64,000 nt of DNA from Pedobacter sp. Leaf194 (GCF_001423945.1 NZ_LMPU01000008.1:186001-250000); one strand, 5' to 3'; positions 8,846 to 18,134 are shown, numbered from the stretch's first letter. Translations and numbers: made by a program. The notes: a model not told the origin generated them from the sequence alone.

Positions 8846-9896
8846 TACCCGCCTTCCGCTTATCGCCGTTATTTCGGATGAGTACCTCCAGCCCGGTTTT
8901 AATTTTAATTTTTACGCGTTTAACTTTTTTCGAAAAGAGGCTTTTTGCTGCGTCTATGCCTGCGCCCGCGACTTGTCCAGCCATTGAGCCGTCCATCGTG
9001 ATGACATTCATGCCACGCACAGCGTTGTCTGTACCGTTATTTAATGCGCCGGCTAGGACAGCATCGGGGGCAAAAATTCCCTTTATGCCATCAAGACCGT
9101 AGAGGGTTAGATCTACCGGGATAATCCGGTTTTCTATTCTTATGGTCTTAATATCCAACAGGAGACGCTGATTGGTCAGTTGGCAAAGTCCAAATAACAT
9201 TGTCCCGGAAGGGATCATGACTCCGTTAAGCAAAGCACTGTCCAAAAGTTTTACCTGCATGGAAGAACCCTGTTGTAAGACCTGCTTATCTAAAACCAGC
9301 CCGCGGATGGCAGAGAACAAAGTCCCGGGACTGGTGGCGTCACCATTTTGTGTTGAAAGCTTTACAGCTTGCGGATTTTGAACCTCGGCAATTTTTTCCA
9401 TTAAGGTCGTGAGCTGCTTTAATTCTTCATCTTCACCTTTGGGTGCCTGCATCGTTTTCATCAATAACTCAAGCCGATCGACATCGTTTTTCATCCCGAA
9501 GCCTTCTTTTTTCTGGCTCGCCTGCTTTGAAAGATTTGGCTCCGCCCCGGTACTTTCAAGCTCCGCGGCAATCCTTCTTAACCGGTCATCGATATCCCGG
9601 CTTTTGAGTTCTACGTCCCCCACTGGTTGAAGCTTTCCAATATTTTCGGCAAGCCTCCGCTCGCCCAATTTCCTTAACGAATCCTTACTACTGGATTCAT
9701 AAAATCCCATTTTATCTACTGGGTCATCGTTTTTGAACTTTGCCGAGGGTAAGGAGGGATTTATACCTGATGATACCTGATTTGAATCTTTTGCTTTGCC
9801 GCCGTCTAGGGCAAAAAATCCTAGGGCCAAAAAAGGCAGGATAATTAATGGAAGCGCCAGAAGCACTATCCTTTTGTCTTTTAATTTTCTTTCCAT
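8838..9896 (-). CDS. traM: Conjugative transposon protein TraM
   Basis: A 352-aa protein with a short cytoplasmic N-terminus, one membrane anchor (LALPLIILPFLALGFFAL, about residues 13-30), a long low-complexity linker and a C-terminal domain from about 185. The linker-plus-domain layout and the pattern SGTMLFGLCQL, then VDLTLYGLDGIKG, then AVRGMNV are typical of Bacteroidota TraM, the VirB10-like bridge between inner and outer membranes. It lies between the small membrane gene (traL position) and the 553-aa gene, which it overlaps by 8 bases. Confidence 0.92.
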   Translation of the reverse strand: MERKLKDKRIVLLALPLIILPFLALGFFALDGGKAKDSNQVSSGINPSLPSAKFKNDDPVDKMGFYESSSKDSLRKLGERRLAENIGKLQPVGDVELKSRDIDDRLRRIAAELESTGAEPNLSKQASQKKEGFGMKNDVDRLELLMKTMQAPKGEDEELKQLTTLMEKIAEVQNPQAVKLSTQNGDATSPGTLFSAIRGLVLDKQVLQQGSSMQVKLLDSALLNGVMIPSGTMLFGLCQLTNQRLLLDIKTIRIENRIIPVDLTLYGLDGIKGIFAPDAVLAGALNNGTDNAVRGMNVITMDGSMAGQVAGAGIDAAKSLFSKKVKRVKIKIKTGLEVLIRNNGDKRKAGND

Positions 9897-9908
9897 AAGT
9901 ACTATTTT

Positions 9909-10118
9909 TTATAAAAAACCTGTGAGCAAACTAATGCAGTAGAGACCAAAAACTGCTGATATCACCAGCAGCCAAATCTTAAGCCAAATCCTGGGAAGCC
10001 TTGTTAGGTTTGCATTGATGGCATCCGCCGTTTTTCGCAATATGTGGATGAGCGTAGCCTTAAGTGCCTTGCTAGTAATATTTTCTGACTGATGAGGTGA
10101 TCGTGCTTCAGTTTTCAT
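9909..10118 (-). CDS. traL: Small membrane protein at the traL position
   Basis: A 69-aa protein with a basic, helical N-terminus and one C-terminal membrane segment (about residues 47-67). It lies between traK and traM with almost no spacing, exactly where traL occurs in CTnDOT-like operons, and TraL proteins are short, single-span and poorly conserved. The name therefore rests on position and topology, not on residue signatures. Confidence 0.7.
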   Translation of the reverse strand: MKTEARSPHQSENITSKALKATLIHILRKTADAINANLTRLPRIWLKIWLLVISAVFGLYCISLLTGFL

Positions 10119-10119
10119 G

Positions 10120-10734
10120 TTAAGGTTTTAATGGTAAATCATTGTTTTCAAGCGTCTCCCAGTTCTGGATTAGAAAACCGTGCGGGTTGTTATCCGATCG
10201 GGAAACATTACGAACAGAACCGCGGGTTATCAGTCTTCGGCTAAGCCGTGAAGATGAGCGGATAAGTGTCTGCGTCGCGTAGGCTCGAAACAGGTACGGG
10301 GTAGTGCTCAGATCCACAGTTATACTGTCCACGGTAATCACCTGCGAAACATTAGCTGAAATCAATCCCTTGTAATAGCCCTGCTCTTTAAGGTTATCGT
10401 AAGCTTTCTTTGCACTTTCATCAGCGAGGTTGAGTGCAGCAGCGATGTTGGTGGCAATTACTTTTTCATCCGGATCGAGTGAGAAAAAATAGTGATGGAA
10501 CATTTTAATATGATCTTTTAGTTCTACTGCTACATTGTCTTTTCTTTCTGCCGAGATTGCTTCTAGGGCTTTCCCGCCTGCCAGTATGTAAATACGGCCC
10601 TGTACCTGGCTTACCATTCTGAATGCCTGCCAAACCGCGCCGATACTTATCAGTATACAGGCCACAACCATCAATGAAGAGAAAGTTTTAATGTGGCGAA
10701 ACGCAGAATCGATGTTTTTAAGTTTATTGAACAT
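10120..10734 (-). CDS. traK: Conjugative transposon protein TraK
   Basis: A 204-aa protein with the TraK layout: a short cytosolic start (MFNKLKNIDSAFRHIK), one membrane span at about 18-40, then a periplasmic domain with LKDHIKMFHHYFF near 73-85 and LDPDEKVIATNI soon after. TraK is the VirB8-like scaffold of the transfer apparatus. It is one base from the traL candidate and 15 bases from traJ, within the operon. The C-terminal GSVRNVSRSDNNPHGFLIQNW segment is also typical. Confidence 0.92.
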   Translation of the reverse strand: MFNKLKNIDSAFRHIKTFSSLMVVACILISIGAVWQAFRMVSQVQGRIYILAGGKALEAISAERKDNVAVELKDHIKMFHHYFFSLDPDEKVIATNIAAALNLADESAKKAYDNLKEQGYYKGLISANVSQVITVDSITVDLSTTPYLFRAYATQTLIRSSSRLSRRLITRGSVRNVSRSDNNPHGFLIQNWETLENNDLPLKP

Positions 10735-10749
10735 GGTAGTGATTTTATG

Positions 10750-11970
10750 TTATTGAGATTTACCCGACAGGCGCTCTTTCTGGTAGCTTGCCGATGGTCC
10801 ACCATCCTTGAAATAATCTCCCTGCGCTCCAGCCGCATAACCCTGGGACTGTTTTCTTGCTGCATCTCCAAATGCATCAACTGCCATTCCGCCTCCCGCA
10901 GAGATAGAATTCATACCGGCCGATGAAGTTGAGATCACTAATGCGTTCATTCTGGAAAGAATCGCATTCCCGCCACCTGCGTGAACGACATAGTTTGCTA
11001 CGTTCGGCACTGAAAAATAGCCCACGATACCAATAATGAGGAAGATCAGGTAGGCGGTATCAGTTGAGGAAAAAAAAGTATCGCCTGCGGCTTCAATCTG
11101 AGAGATATCAAGTTTTATCATATTTTCCTGAATCTTGCCCAAAATGCTGCCGAAGATGTTGGCGATAGGCAACCAAAGAAAAATATTCACATACCTGGCA
11201 AGCCAGACCGTTAGGGTCTGCTGAAATCCGTCAAATACACTAAAGCCAAGGACCAAAGGCCCAAGAATGGCCAGGACAATTAGAAAAAAAGTACGGAGCG
11301 TATTAATGCAGAGTGCTGATGCGGCATACAACACTTCGAGCACTTCTTTCAGCCAACCTTTAATGGAGTTCCGGAAATTGTAACTTTGTTTTTCCATATA
11401 AAACTGAAGGTCATTTCCTATGCCGTCCAGAAAAGTTTCACCATTTCCTTCCGGATCTTTTGGGTGGGAATATTTGTACCATTTTTCCCTGTCCCCTTGT
11501 CCGGTGTCACCTATATACATTTGCCAGTATTTACTTTCTTTTATCGCAGTTTCTTTAACTTTTAGTAGGGCCTCTATTGCTCTATTAGAATCCGAGACCA
11601 TGGCACTGGTTGCGGAAACGGTCGGCTGGAGCACGCCATTGATTATGGAAATTACCGAGGGAAACATAACAATGCACATTCCTATGGCAAACGGGCGCAG
11701 TAGTGGGTATACATCGACGGATTCTGCTGATGCAAGTTGCCTCCACACCCGCGAGGAGATGTACCAAAGGGCGGCGAAGCCTGCAATCCCCCTAGACACA
11801 CCAATGAGACGGGAACAAAGCGGCAACATCTCTGCATAAACCCGGTCAAGCACCGGCTGCATTCCAGTAAGCGTCTGAGAGATAGCTTGTGAATAGCTGA
11901 GCGAGGGCAGGCAAAATAGGGCAATGGCTAGCCCCAATCCCATGCAAATGGGATGACATTTTTTTTTCAT
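10750..11970 (-). CDS. traJ: Conjugative transposon protein TraJ
   Basis: A 406-aa polytopic inner-membrane protein. It begins with a signal-like hydrophobic segment (residues 8-26), then membrane spans near 62-78, 93-110, 220-245, 255-280 and 305-325. A soluble loop lies at about 130-215, and the C-terminus is Gly/Ala/Ser-rich. This is the VirB6-like pore component of Bacteroidota conjugation systems. It follows the three TraI-like genes with 10 bases of spacing and precedes traK. The start at 11970 gives a sensible N-terminal hydrophobic segment. Confidence 0.9.
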   Translation of the reverse strand: MKKKCHPICMGLGLAIALFCLPSLSYSQAISQTLTGMQPVLDRVYAEMLPLCSRLIGVSRGIAGFAALWYISSRVWRQLASAESVDVYPLLRPFAIGMCIVMFPSVISIINGVLQPTVSATSAMVSDSNRAIEALLKVKETAIKESKYWQMYIGDTGQGDREKWYKYSHPKDPEGNGETFLDGIGNDLQFYMEKQSYNFRNSIKGWLKEVLEVLYAASALCINTLRTFFLIVLAILGPLVLGFSVFDGFQQTLTVWLARYVNIFLWLPIANIFGSILGKIQENMIKLDISQIEAAGDTFFSSTDTAYLIFLIIGIVGYFSVPNVANYVVHAGGGNAILSRMNALVISTSSAGMNSISAGGGMAVDAFGDAARKQSQGYAAGAQGDYFKDGGPSASYQKERLSGKSQ

Positions 11971-11980
11971 ATCTAATCCT

Positions 11981-12622
11981 TTATGGTTTATCGTAAAGTA
12001 ATTTTAGTCTTTGGACTGATGACTGCTCGCGGCTCCTCTGGACTTTAAGCAGTTCTGCCTGCTCATTGAATTCCTGTAGAAAAAGTACCTTGTCTCGCAC
12101 ATTTTCGTGGATGCGGTCTATTGCCCGCATCCGCTGACCGTCATCCATGCGAAGTTGTGAGGAGGTGACCACCATCAGCAGCTCATCGAGATTCTCAATG
12201 CTTGATGAAAACAGTTGTGAATAAACGTTCGTAAAGTAGTCCAGCTCATCCATGCTGAAGCGTCCGGAATGCGAAAAGCGCTGAAAGGACGAGCGGTAGG
12301 TGGACATCAAATTATTTTGCATCGAAATTATCTCCGCGACTCGCTTGTACTTTTTTACCGCAGGATTTACGAGCGAAAGTCCGTCGATGAAAACTTCATG
12401 AAGGGAAAAATTTCCCTGGGAAACATTTTTAACGGCCGAGTAACCCCGCGATAAAATTGTGTAACCCCTTTTCATATCTGAAAGGATATTCTTAAGCTGG
12501 GAAAGTTTTTCAACGTTGATTAGCAGTTGTTCCACTTCGACACTTTGAGCGGCGGCTCGCAACGAAAACCCGAAGAAAAAAAACAGCAACATCCCCTGAT
12601 AAATTATTAAAATAGGTTTCAT
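11981..12622 (-). CDS. TraI-like periplasmic protein, copy 3
   Basis: 213 aa with a signal peptide (residues 1-25, ending AAAQ) and an all-helical coiled-coil-rich mature part. It shares the order GYTILSRGYSAV, then NFSLHEVFIDGLSLVNP, then a TerB-like helical core and a LL-x-VVTSSQL-x-MDD segment with the two genes upstream. The spacing to the preceding copy is zero and it is followed closely by traJ. These proteins are secreted parts of the conjugation machine in Bacteroidota with an undefined biochemical role. It is the last of three tandem paralogues. Confidence 0.8.
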   Translation of the reverse strand: MKPILIIYQGMLLFFFFGFSLRAAAQSVEVEQLLINVEKLSQLKNILSDMKRGYTILSRGYSAVKNVSQGNFSLHEVFIDGLSLVNPAVKKYKRVAEIISMQNNLMSTYRSSFQRFSHSGRFSMDELDYFTNVYSQLFSSSIENLDELLMVVTSSQLRMDDGQRMRAIDRIHENVRDKVLFLQEFNEQAELLKVQRSREQSSVQRLKLLYDKP

Positions 12623-13264
12623 TTAAAATCCTCCATTTTTTTTAAATTCTCTAAGCGCCTGGTTTTTTTGAGCCCGCAAAAGTTTGACAGAGGTGTCAAA
12701 ATCGGTAGCGGAACGGTAACTTTCCAAAATCCTGTCGTACATGGTTTGAAAGTTTTTAAAGCGTTCCTCTTCACTCATTTCTAGTTTCCCTGCTTCAAGC
12801 AGCGCAGACAGCGTTTGAAGAGCTGTTTCTACATTTATTTTTAAATCGTGCTTTACGCTTTCAATAAATTCTATTTCAGGCGGCCCGAATGCAACATCCC
12901 CATAATTTCTGTTTGAAATCCGAAAGATCTCCTGCTCCATGGTGAGCAAAGAAGCCAACTTGGGGTGCCCCGAGATTAGCGGATTAACTGCTTTTAGCGA
13001 ACCGAAAAAAAGCTCATGGAGTCCGAACTCGCCGTCTTTGAACCCCTTAATAAATTCAATACCGTCCCCCGCAATTCTGTAGCCCTTATCTAAGTACCCG
13101 GCATAGATTTTCAATGCGATAAGCTGCTCAATGAAGTAACGTTTCTGCGTCTTTTTTTGCTGGGTAAATTCTGTCCAGGTCTGCGCCTTTAGCCCTGACA
13201 TGGAAAAAAGCAAAAGCGGAAAAACTACACATGCTTTCAATGCCGGTAATGCTTTTCTAAAGTC
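12623..13264 (-). CDS. TraI-like periplasmic protein, copy 2
   Basis: I place the start at ATG 13264, inside the 3' end of the preceding gene (8-base overlap), because it gives a clean signal peptide ending GLKAQ near residue 28. The longer ATG at 13309 would put 15 non-signal residues first. The mature protein is helical, with LDKGYRIAGDGIEFIKGFKDGEFGLHELFF-type spacing shared with its two neighbours (key residues G-Y-R, G-x-F-x-LH-x-x-F). It lacks the C-terminal MDD element of copies 1 and 3, suggesting divergence. Probably a periplasmic component of the transfer apparatus. Confidence 0.78.
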   Translation of the reverse strand, partial: DFRKALPALKACVVFPLLLFSMSGLKAQTWTEFTQQKKTQKRYFIEQLIALKIYAGYLDKGYRIAGDGIEFIKGFKDGEFGLHELFFGSLKAVNPLISGHPKLASLLTMEQEIFRISNRNYGDVAFGPPEIEFIESVKHDLKINVETALQTLSALLEAGKLEMSEEERFKNFQTMYDRILESYRSATDFDTSVKLLRAQKNQALREFKKNGGF

Positions 13265-13988
13265 CATATAACTCCCGTATTTTTGCGGCATCTTCCAAAG
13301 AGGAGGCACGCTTTAGTGAAAGACTCGCATTTTCTGCGTTGTAGCGTTTTAGATCTGCATAATTCGCCTCCATTTTCTGCGCCACATCAGCAATAATCTC
13401 AAGACGTGCGGAATCTTCCATCTGCGTTTTGAGTGAACTGACTGCTAAAAGCAGTTCATCTAGGTTTTTTATGCCTTCATCCAGAATTCCTGAATAAACT
13501 TTTTGCATCGTCAGCAGCTCCTCCTGGGTAAAATGCTTGTCCTTTTCAAACAGCGCCCACGCCCAACGGTATTCATCAAGGATATTTCCTTGTGTAGAAA
13601 CAACCTCGTGGACGCGCTTGTAGTACGCAATCACCGACTTTACCTTCCATAACGAGGCGTAATACTCCTGATATAAATTCTTTTGCTTCTCCGACCAATC
13701 GGCTATCTCAGTAAGCTTAAGTTTTGAAAGCTGATTTTCAAGTACTTTTTGAGCATTCTGCAACCATATTGTTTCGTTCTGCAGGCGTTGCATTTTCAGA
13801 TCAACTGCCTTGATTACCTTCTTTACCCCTGCCTGTATCACCTCGAGCACAGCAATCTGAGCGGTAGCGCCTTTGGGTAGCGTAACGCAGAGCGTCATGG
13901 TGCTTAAGGGAAGAATTACCATATAACTTTTCATAATTTTTTTGATTTTAGAGCCTAGCTGGCCCGGGGCCAGAAAATGTCTTTTCAT
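13257..13988 (-). CDS. traI: TraI-like periplasmic protein, copy 1
   Basis: A 243-aa helical protein. An inner ATG at 13934 would give the better signal peptide (ending GATAQ), so the first 18 residues may not be translated. The mature part has ENTIWLQNAQ-type coiled coil, then LDELLLAVSSLKTQMED near 160-176, the element shared with copy 3. Of the three, this one best matches the protein usually called TraI in Bacteroidota conjugative transposons. It is followed by two paralogues in the same operon. Confidence 0.82.
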   Translation of the reverse strand: MKRHFLAPGQLGSKIKKIMKSYMVILPLSTMTLCVTLPKGATAQIAVLEVIQAGVKKVIKAVDLKMQRLQNETIWLQNAQKVLENQLSKLKLTEIADWSEKQKNLYQEYYASLWKVKSVIAYYKRVHEVVSTQGNILDEYRWAWALFEKDKHFTQEELLTMQKVYSGILDEGIKNLDELLLAVSSLKTQMEDSARLEIIADVAQKMEANYADLKRYNAENASLSLKRASSLEDAAKIRELYGL

Positions 13989-14030
13989 AATTTCATTTTT
14001 AAAAATCCCTGATAACTAAAATTTGCGTGA

Positions 14031-14399
14031 TTAGTCTTGTTTTACATATTTCCGCCTTCCAATTAAAAGAGCGCCGGAATCCGGATAAAAGATGAGTGTC
14101 CTTCCATGTCTCAGTTCAGTCATCGCACAGGTAGGCTGGTCATAGACAAGCAACCAGTGTTCCTCCGCAAATTGTCTGCGACCTGGCTTTCCATTGTTCA
14201 TCAGGTTAAAGCCGGTACGGCGATGGACCTTGAAGTTGTTCCCTTCTTGCGAAGAAATGGATAGCGTATCATCGGCCAGACTAAGCTGACCTCGGGAGTG
14301 GTTGACAAAATTTCCAGATGCGAACTTCCGCACCCGATCTGTTTTACAGGCCATTACCACAGCGCTGCAAAACAGAAAAATCAGTGATAGTTTTTTCAT
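14031..14399 (-). CDS. Small lipoprotein of the tra operon
   Basis: 122 aa with a lipoprotein signal peptide: KKLSLIFLFCSAVVMAC, where Cys18 is the likely lipidated residue. The mature part is beta-rich (LSLADDTLSISSQEG, WLLVYDQP, RTLIFYPDSGALLIGRRKYV), suggesting a small barrel or sandwich. It sits between traG and the first TraI gene with short gaps, where Bacteroidota operons often carry a short variable gene. I do not recognise a named family; an entry-exclusion or pilus-associated role is only a guess from position. Confidence 0.7.
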   Translation of the reverse strand: MKKLSLIFLFCSAVVMACKTDRVRKFASGNFVNHSRGQLSLADDTLSISSQEGNNFKVHRRTGFNLMNNGKPGRRQFAEEHWLLVYDQPTCAMTELRHGRTLIFYPDSGALLIGRRKYVKQD

Positions 14400-14415
14400 G
14401 TCGACGTTTTTTAAA

Positions 14416-16878
14416 TCAGTTCTTTCTCTGGCGAAGTTCTTCGGCTAGTATGGCGATACCCTTACTGATGCTTCCGTATCGCTGTGCATATTGTTGTACG
14501 AGTAGCTTTTCTTTCTCTTCAGTTGAGTAAGTGAGGTATTCCTCCAGGGAAACTTCGGTGCGGTATACTTTTGAATACTGCCCGCCCAGGGAGATGAAGA
14601 CTTCTTTGTATTTTTTTGATGGGTCATTGGCGCGGTTCATTGAAAGGATGAGTGCCCGCTCTTTATCGGTCAGCCCCAAAAGTTCCTGAATCATGTCAAA
14701 TTTATTCTGGTACTTGCTTTGGTCGAGCAGGATTTTGCAATCTGCATTATTGATAATTGCCTGCTTTACAATCGGAGAAGAAATGATATCTTCAACATCC
14801 TGCGTAACGACAACGGCTTCCCCAAAGAACTTTCTGACTGTTTTGAACAGGTATTTAATATATTCCGCCATACCTTCCTTGGCGATTGCCTTCCAGCACT
14901 CTTCGATGAGGATCATTTTGCGAATGCCCTTGAGTTTTCTCATCTTTGAGATAAAAACCTCCATAATGATGAGCGTTACAGCGGGAAATAAAATCGGGTG
15001 ATCCTTGATATTATCAAGCTCGAAAACAATAAACCGCTCATTAAGTAAATCGAGCTGTGAAGTGGCGTTTAGCAGATAATCAAATTCCCCTCCACGGTAA
15101 TATGGGGCAAGGACGTACAAAAAATTCTGCATATCGAAATCCCGGTCCCGCACGCCGTCATTTTCCAGGATTTGGGCATATTGGGTTGAAAGGAAGTCGT
15201 AAAAGGAGTTAAAGCAGGGAAATATTTCTGTGTGCAGGGATAGATGCTGGTAATAACCGCCCAGGGCATTTGAAAGGGCAACATACTCTGAACGCCTGAA
15301 GCTTTCATCATCCTTTTTCCATAATGCCAGTAAAAGGGTTTTTAGGCTCTCTTTTTTTTCGGTATCCAGCACTTCTCCTTTTCCTAGAAAAAAAGGATTA
15401 AACTCGATTGGTGCACTTTCTGAATAAGAGAAATAATATCCGCCCAACATTTCACACAATCCTTTATAGCTGTGACCGACATCTACAAGTAACACGTGAG
15501 TTCCCTGGTGGTAATAGCTGTGAACCATATGGTTTGTAAAAAAAGACTTACCCGAGCCTGAGGGACCAAGTATAAACTTATTGCGGTTGGTGATGTAACC
15601 TTTATCCATTGGCTCATCTGAAATATCGGTATGGACGGGCTTTCCCGAAATGCGGTCGCCCAGGCGCATTCCAAATGGCGAAATAGAATCCCTGTATGCA
15701 GATTCCTGGTTGAAAAAGCAGGAAGCAACCTGGGCAAAGGTGTTGAAAGTATCATTCATGGGAAAATCTGCCGCATTCCCTGGAATGCCTGCATACCAGA
15801 TTTGTGCAGCGCCATCACTTTCGAGTTTTGCGATGGTGTCCATCACTGACATCGCCGAGCCTACCAGATTTTGCGCAGTTTCGCCATTAGCCCCCTCACC
15901 CCATGTCAGAACATTGAAGTGCGCCTTAAGTGGCATGTGACCGAGCGCAACTGCTTCGTTCAGGTAATCATTTACCAATTCCCTGGAGATAGCATTCTCC
16001 CGTGAATATGCCGATAATGATTGCAGACGGAGTTTTTTTGCCTCAAGTTTTTTTATCACCGCGTGCGCATCGTCAATAAAGACATACTGGTTATAAATGT
16101 GGTTGCAGGCAAGCAATACACCGAGAGGAGAGGAAAAGCCAAGCGAAAATTTCGAGTTGTCTGTAGAGTAGGCATCATAATTTACCCTTGATCCGCACAA
16201 TGAGGGCAGGTGATCACTATCGGCCATCGTGAACAAGCTGAGCGGCTTATCTCCTATTTTTATTCCTCCCTTGAAATGAATATCCTTAATCTGGGATGGC
16301 TGGTTTCTGGCCAACAGAAAACAATAACGTTCAATAATCCCAGGCTTATTGGCTGTACCGGCGAGCTCATCGTCGGTGAGCCGCAGACCAGAAATAAAAC
16401 CTGAATCCGATAATATCCTTACAAACTGTGAACACTGTTGCTCAAAGCAAGCCTTTAGCGCTTCACATAAAACCTGTGCCGGTACAATAGTTTTGCGCAA
16501 CAGGTTGCAGTATGCGGAACTTGAGGGCCGGCGGGAAGTCGACTTAAGCGTAAGAAAAAGATAGCACTCATGGCTAAAAAATGGCCGCTCGCGGAAAAAC
16601 CGTTCACTCGAGCGCATAAGCAGTTCTTCGCCGGCTTTATCGAAGTCAGCTTCGAAAGCCTCAGCACAAAACCAGTCCTGTTTATGGACTATCGCATTTT
16701 CGGGCAGGGTACGGATTGCCTTCACCCATGCATGATGCAGCGCATCATAATCATTTTGCGACAGGGTGAAAACCTCTGGTAAGTGCAGGCGGTAAGCAAT
16801 AGTAATATCGCCATTTACCGAGAGCATGGAATCATCCTCAACAGCATAAACCGGAAATATCTCAGCAGCTTCAATCAT
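14416..16878 (-). CDS. traG: TraG family conjugation ATPase (VirB4-like)
   Basis: An 820-aa protein of normal TraG length. Walker A (GPSGSGKSFF) lies near residues 434-443 and Walker B with adjacent acidic residues (MILIEECWKA) near 657-666. The N-terminal half carries the TraG domain and the C-terminal half the P-loop motor. The protein powers assembly of the type IV secretion machine at the inner membrane. Its ATG overlaps the traF stop (ATGA), showing translational coupling. No frameshift is seen, so the motor is likely intact. Confidence 0.95.
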   Translation of the reverse strand: MIEAAEIFPVYAVEDDSMLSVNGDITIAYRLHLPEVFTLSQNDYDALHHAWVKAIRTLPENAIVHKQDWFCAEAFEADFDKAGEELLMRSSERFFRERPFFSHECYLFLTLKSTSRRPSSSAYCNLLRKTIVPAQVLCEALKACFEQQCSQFVRILSDSGFISGLRLTDDELAGTANKPGIIERYCFLLARNQPSQIKDIHFKGGIKIGDKPLSLFTMADSDHLPSLCGSRVNYDAYSTDNSKFSLGFSSPLGVLLACNHIYNQYVFIDDAHAVIKKLEAKKLRLQSLSAYSRENAISRELVNDYLNEAVALGHMPLKAHFNVLTWGEGANGETAQNLVGSAMSVMDTIAKLESDGAAQIWYAGIPGNAADFPMNDTFNTFAQVASCFFNQESAYRDSISPFGMRLGDRISGKPVHTDISDEPMDKGYITNRNKFILGPSGSGKSFFTNHMVHSYYHQGTHVLLVDVGHSYKGLCEMLGGYYFSYSESAPIEFNPFFLGKGEVLDTEKKESLKTLLLALWKKDDESFRRSEYVALSNALGGYYQHLSLHTEIFPCFNSFYDFLSTQYAQILENDGVRDRDFDMQNFLYVLAPYYRGGEFDYLLNATSQLDLLNERFIVFELDNIKDHPILFPAVTLIIMEVFISKMRKLKGIRKMILIEECWKAIAKEGMAEYIKYLFKTVRKFFGEAVVVTQDVEDIISSPIVKQAIINNADCKILLDQSKYQNKFDMIQELLGLTDKERALILSMNRANDPSKKYKEVFISLGGQYSKVYRTEVSLEEYLTYSTEEKEKLLVQQYAQRYGSISKGIAILAEELRQRKN

Positions 16879-17228
16879 GACCTTCCCTCCCTTAAAAATT
16901 TACTTTCCATTGTAAATTTCATTCCAGTGAACAACCTGCGGGAACGAAACACCAGGCATGCAGGAACATTGGCTGAAGCGAAAAATTTCATAAGCCCATG
17001 TTCACCGAATGTCGCTGAAAGGCGATAAACAGCTATGAAAAGTATAAGTCCAAGTACAAGTATGATTGGCAAAAGCACTATTATTGGCAGCCCTGCCACG
17101 TACAGCACAACAAAAAGAAGCAACATAGCAACAAGCCCGATTGCCAAGTAAGCAATGTACTGCGCGATAAGGCCCTTAAAAACAATCGGGCGTGAAACGC
17201 CTTTATTGACTTGATATATAGCAGACAT
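16875..17228 (-). CDS. traF: TraF family membrane protein (DUF4133)
   Basis: 117 aa with the DUF4133 pattern: an N-terminal YQVNKGVSRPIVFKGL segment, two adjacent membrane spans (about 25-45 and 48-68), then a basic C-terminus. It matches the VirB3-like component of Bacteroidota conjugation systems in size and topology. The start at 17228 follows traE by 10 bases and the stop overlaps traG. Confidence 0.93.
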   Translation of the reverse strand: MSAIYQVNKGVSRPIVFKGLIAQYIAYLAIGLVAMLLLFVVLYVAGLPIIVLLPIILVLGLILFIAVYRLSATFGEHGLMKFFASANVPACLVFRSRRLFTGMKFTMESKFLREGRS

Positions 17229-17238
17229 AAGTTAAATT

Positions 17239-17583
17239 TTAAAGGCCAAAAAATGATTGGAGTACGGTTGCGACTACGACCAGAAATATGCAGCTGCCAA
17301 ACCAGGCGGCCGCAACCTTATTGGTATCGGGTTCACCTGCGTTCCACTTATTAAAAACTTTTACTGCGCCTATGATGCCAACCACGGCACCAATTGCATA
17401 CATCAAATCGCACCCTGTATCAAAGTAGCCCTTTACTTTGTCAGCGGCTTCCTGAATACCTGCGTTTCCATCCTGTGCAAAACAGGAAATCGTGAACAGG
17501 CAACTTTGCATTATCCAGACACAAGACAACATTGTAGATTTCGAAACAATATTTCCTTTAATACTTTTCATTTTAGTTTTCAT
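17239..17583 (-). CDS. traE: TraE family protein (DUF4134, pilin-like)
   Basis: 114 aa with a signal-like N-terminus ending around CFAQDGNAGI (residues 34-43), followed by two hydrophobic segments (about 62-80 and 92-110). This is the DUF4134/TraE layout, the VirB2-like pilin candidate of Bacteroidota conjugation. Met at residues 1, 5 and 18 are possible starts; the second gives a standard signal peptide. It is the first recognised tra gene in this operon. Confidence 0.93.
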   Translation of the reverse strand: MKTKMKSIKGNIVSKSTMLSCVWIMQSCLFTISCFAQDGNAGIQEAADKVKGYFDTGCDLMYAIGAVVGIIGAVKVFNKWNAGEPDTNKVAAAWFGSCIFLVVVATVLQSFFGL

Positions 17584-17615
17584 TTCAATATATTTAAATT
17601 TTTATTCAATTGGAT

Positions 17616-18134
17616 TTAGTCCCATATATTCTCTAGTTCTTGTTTGGATAGTAAAAATGGTGCGTGGGCTTTAATGAAGCTATTGATCTGCGCACATGCC
17701 GGATGGGAAGCCATTGGCGGATAGCGGAGCTTCATCGCTTCAAGCAGTCCGAGAAAATCTCCCTTATCTCCGTCGTTTTCTGCAAGGAGGGTAAAAATCT
17801 CTTTGAGTTCGGCAATGATGTCTGATTTGAGCCCAACCTCCCCATTTGTTTCTGGTGCAAATGAGACTTCAGAAATTGATGAAGATCGCAGTCCCTGAGG
17901 GGTCTTTGATAAGCCCATAACCGAAGGCTGCACTGGCTGTGGTTCTTGAAAGTGCGGGACATCCTGCTGACCATACGATGTGACCGGAACAACACCTGAT
18001 GGCATACCCCTGGAAAGTCTGAAAAATGATAAACATTCCTTTCGATACACCGTTAATGCAACGCCTGCATACCAAAGGAAATACGTTGCTCCTACGCAAG
18101 CAAAAAAGGCTGACCATGAATAACTTTGAAGCAT
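17616..18134 (-). CDS. Unknown single-span protein leading the tra operon
   Basis: 172 aa with one N-terminal membrane span (FFACVGATYFLWYAGVALTV, about 10-29), a Pro/Ser/Gln-rich linker and a short helical C-terminal domain from about 100. It lies 32 bases upstream of traE on the same strand, at the place of traD or a variable gene in related operons. The family is not recognised. A membrane anchor plus flexible linker suggests a scaffold that presents its C-terminal domain to the cytosol. Confidence 0.65.
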   Translation of the reverse strand: MLQSYSWSAFFACVGATYFLWYAGVALTVYRKECLSFFRLSRGMPSGVVPVTSYGQQDVPHFQEPQPVQPSVMGLSKTPQGLRSSSISEVSFAPETNGEVGLKSDIIAELKEIFTLLAENDGDKGDFLGLLEAMKLRYPPMASHPACAQINSFIKAHAPFLLSKQELENIWD

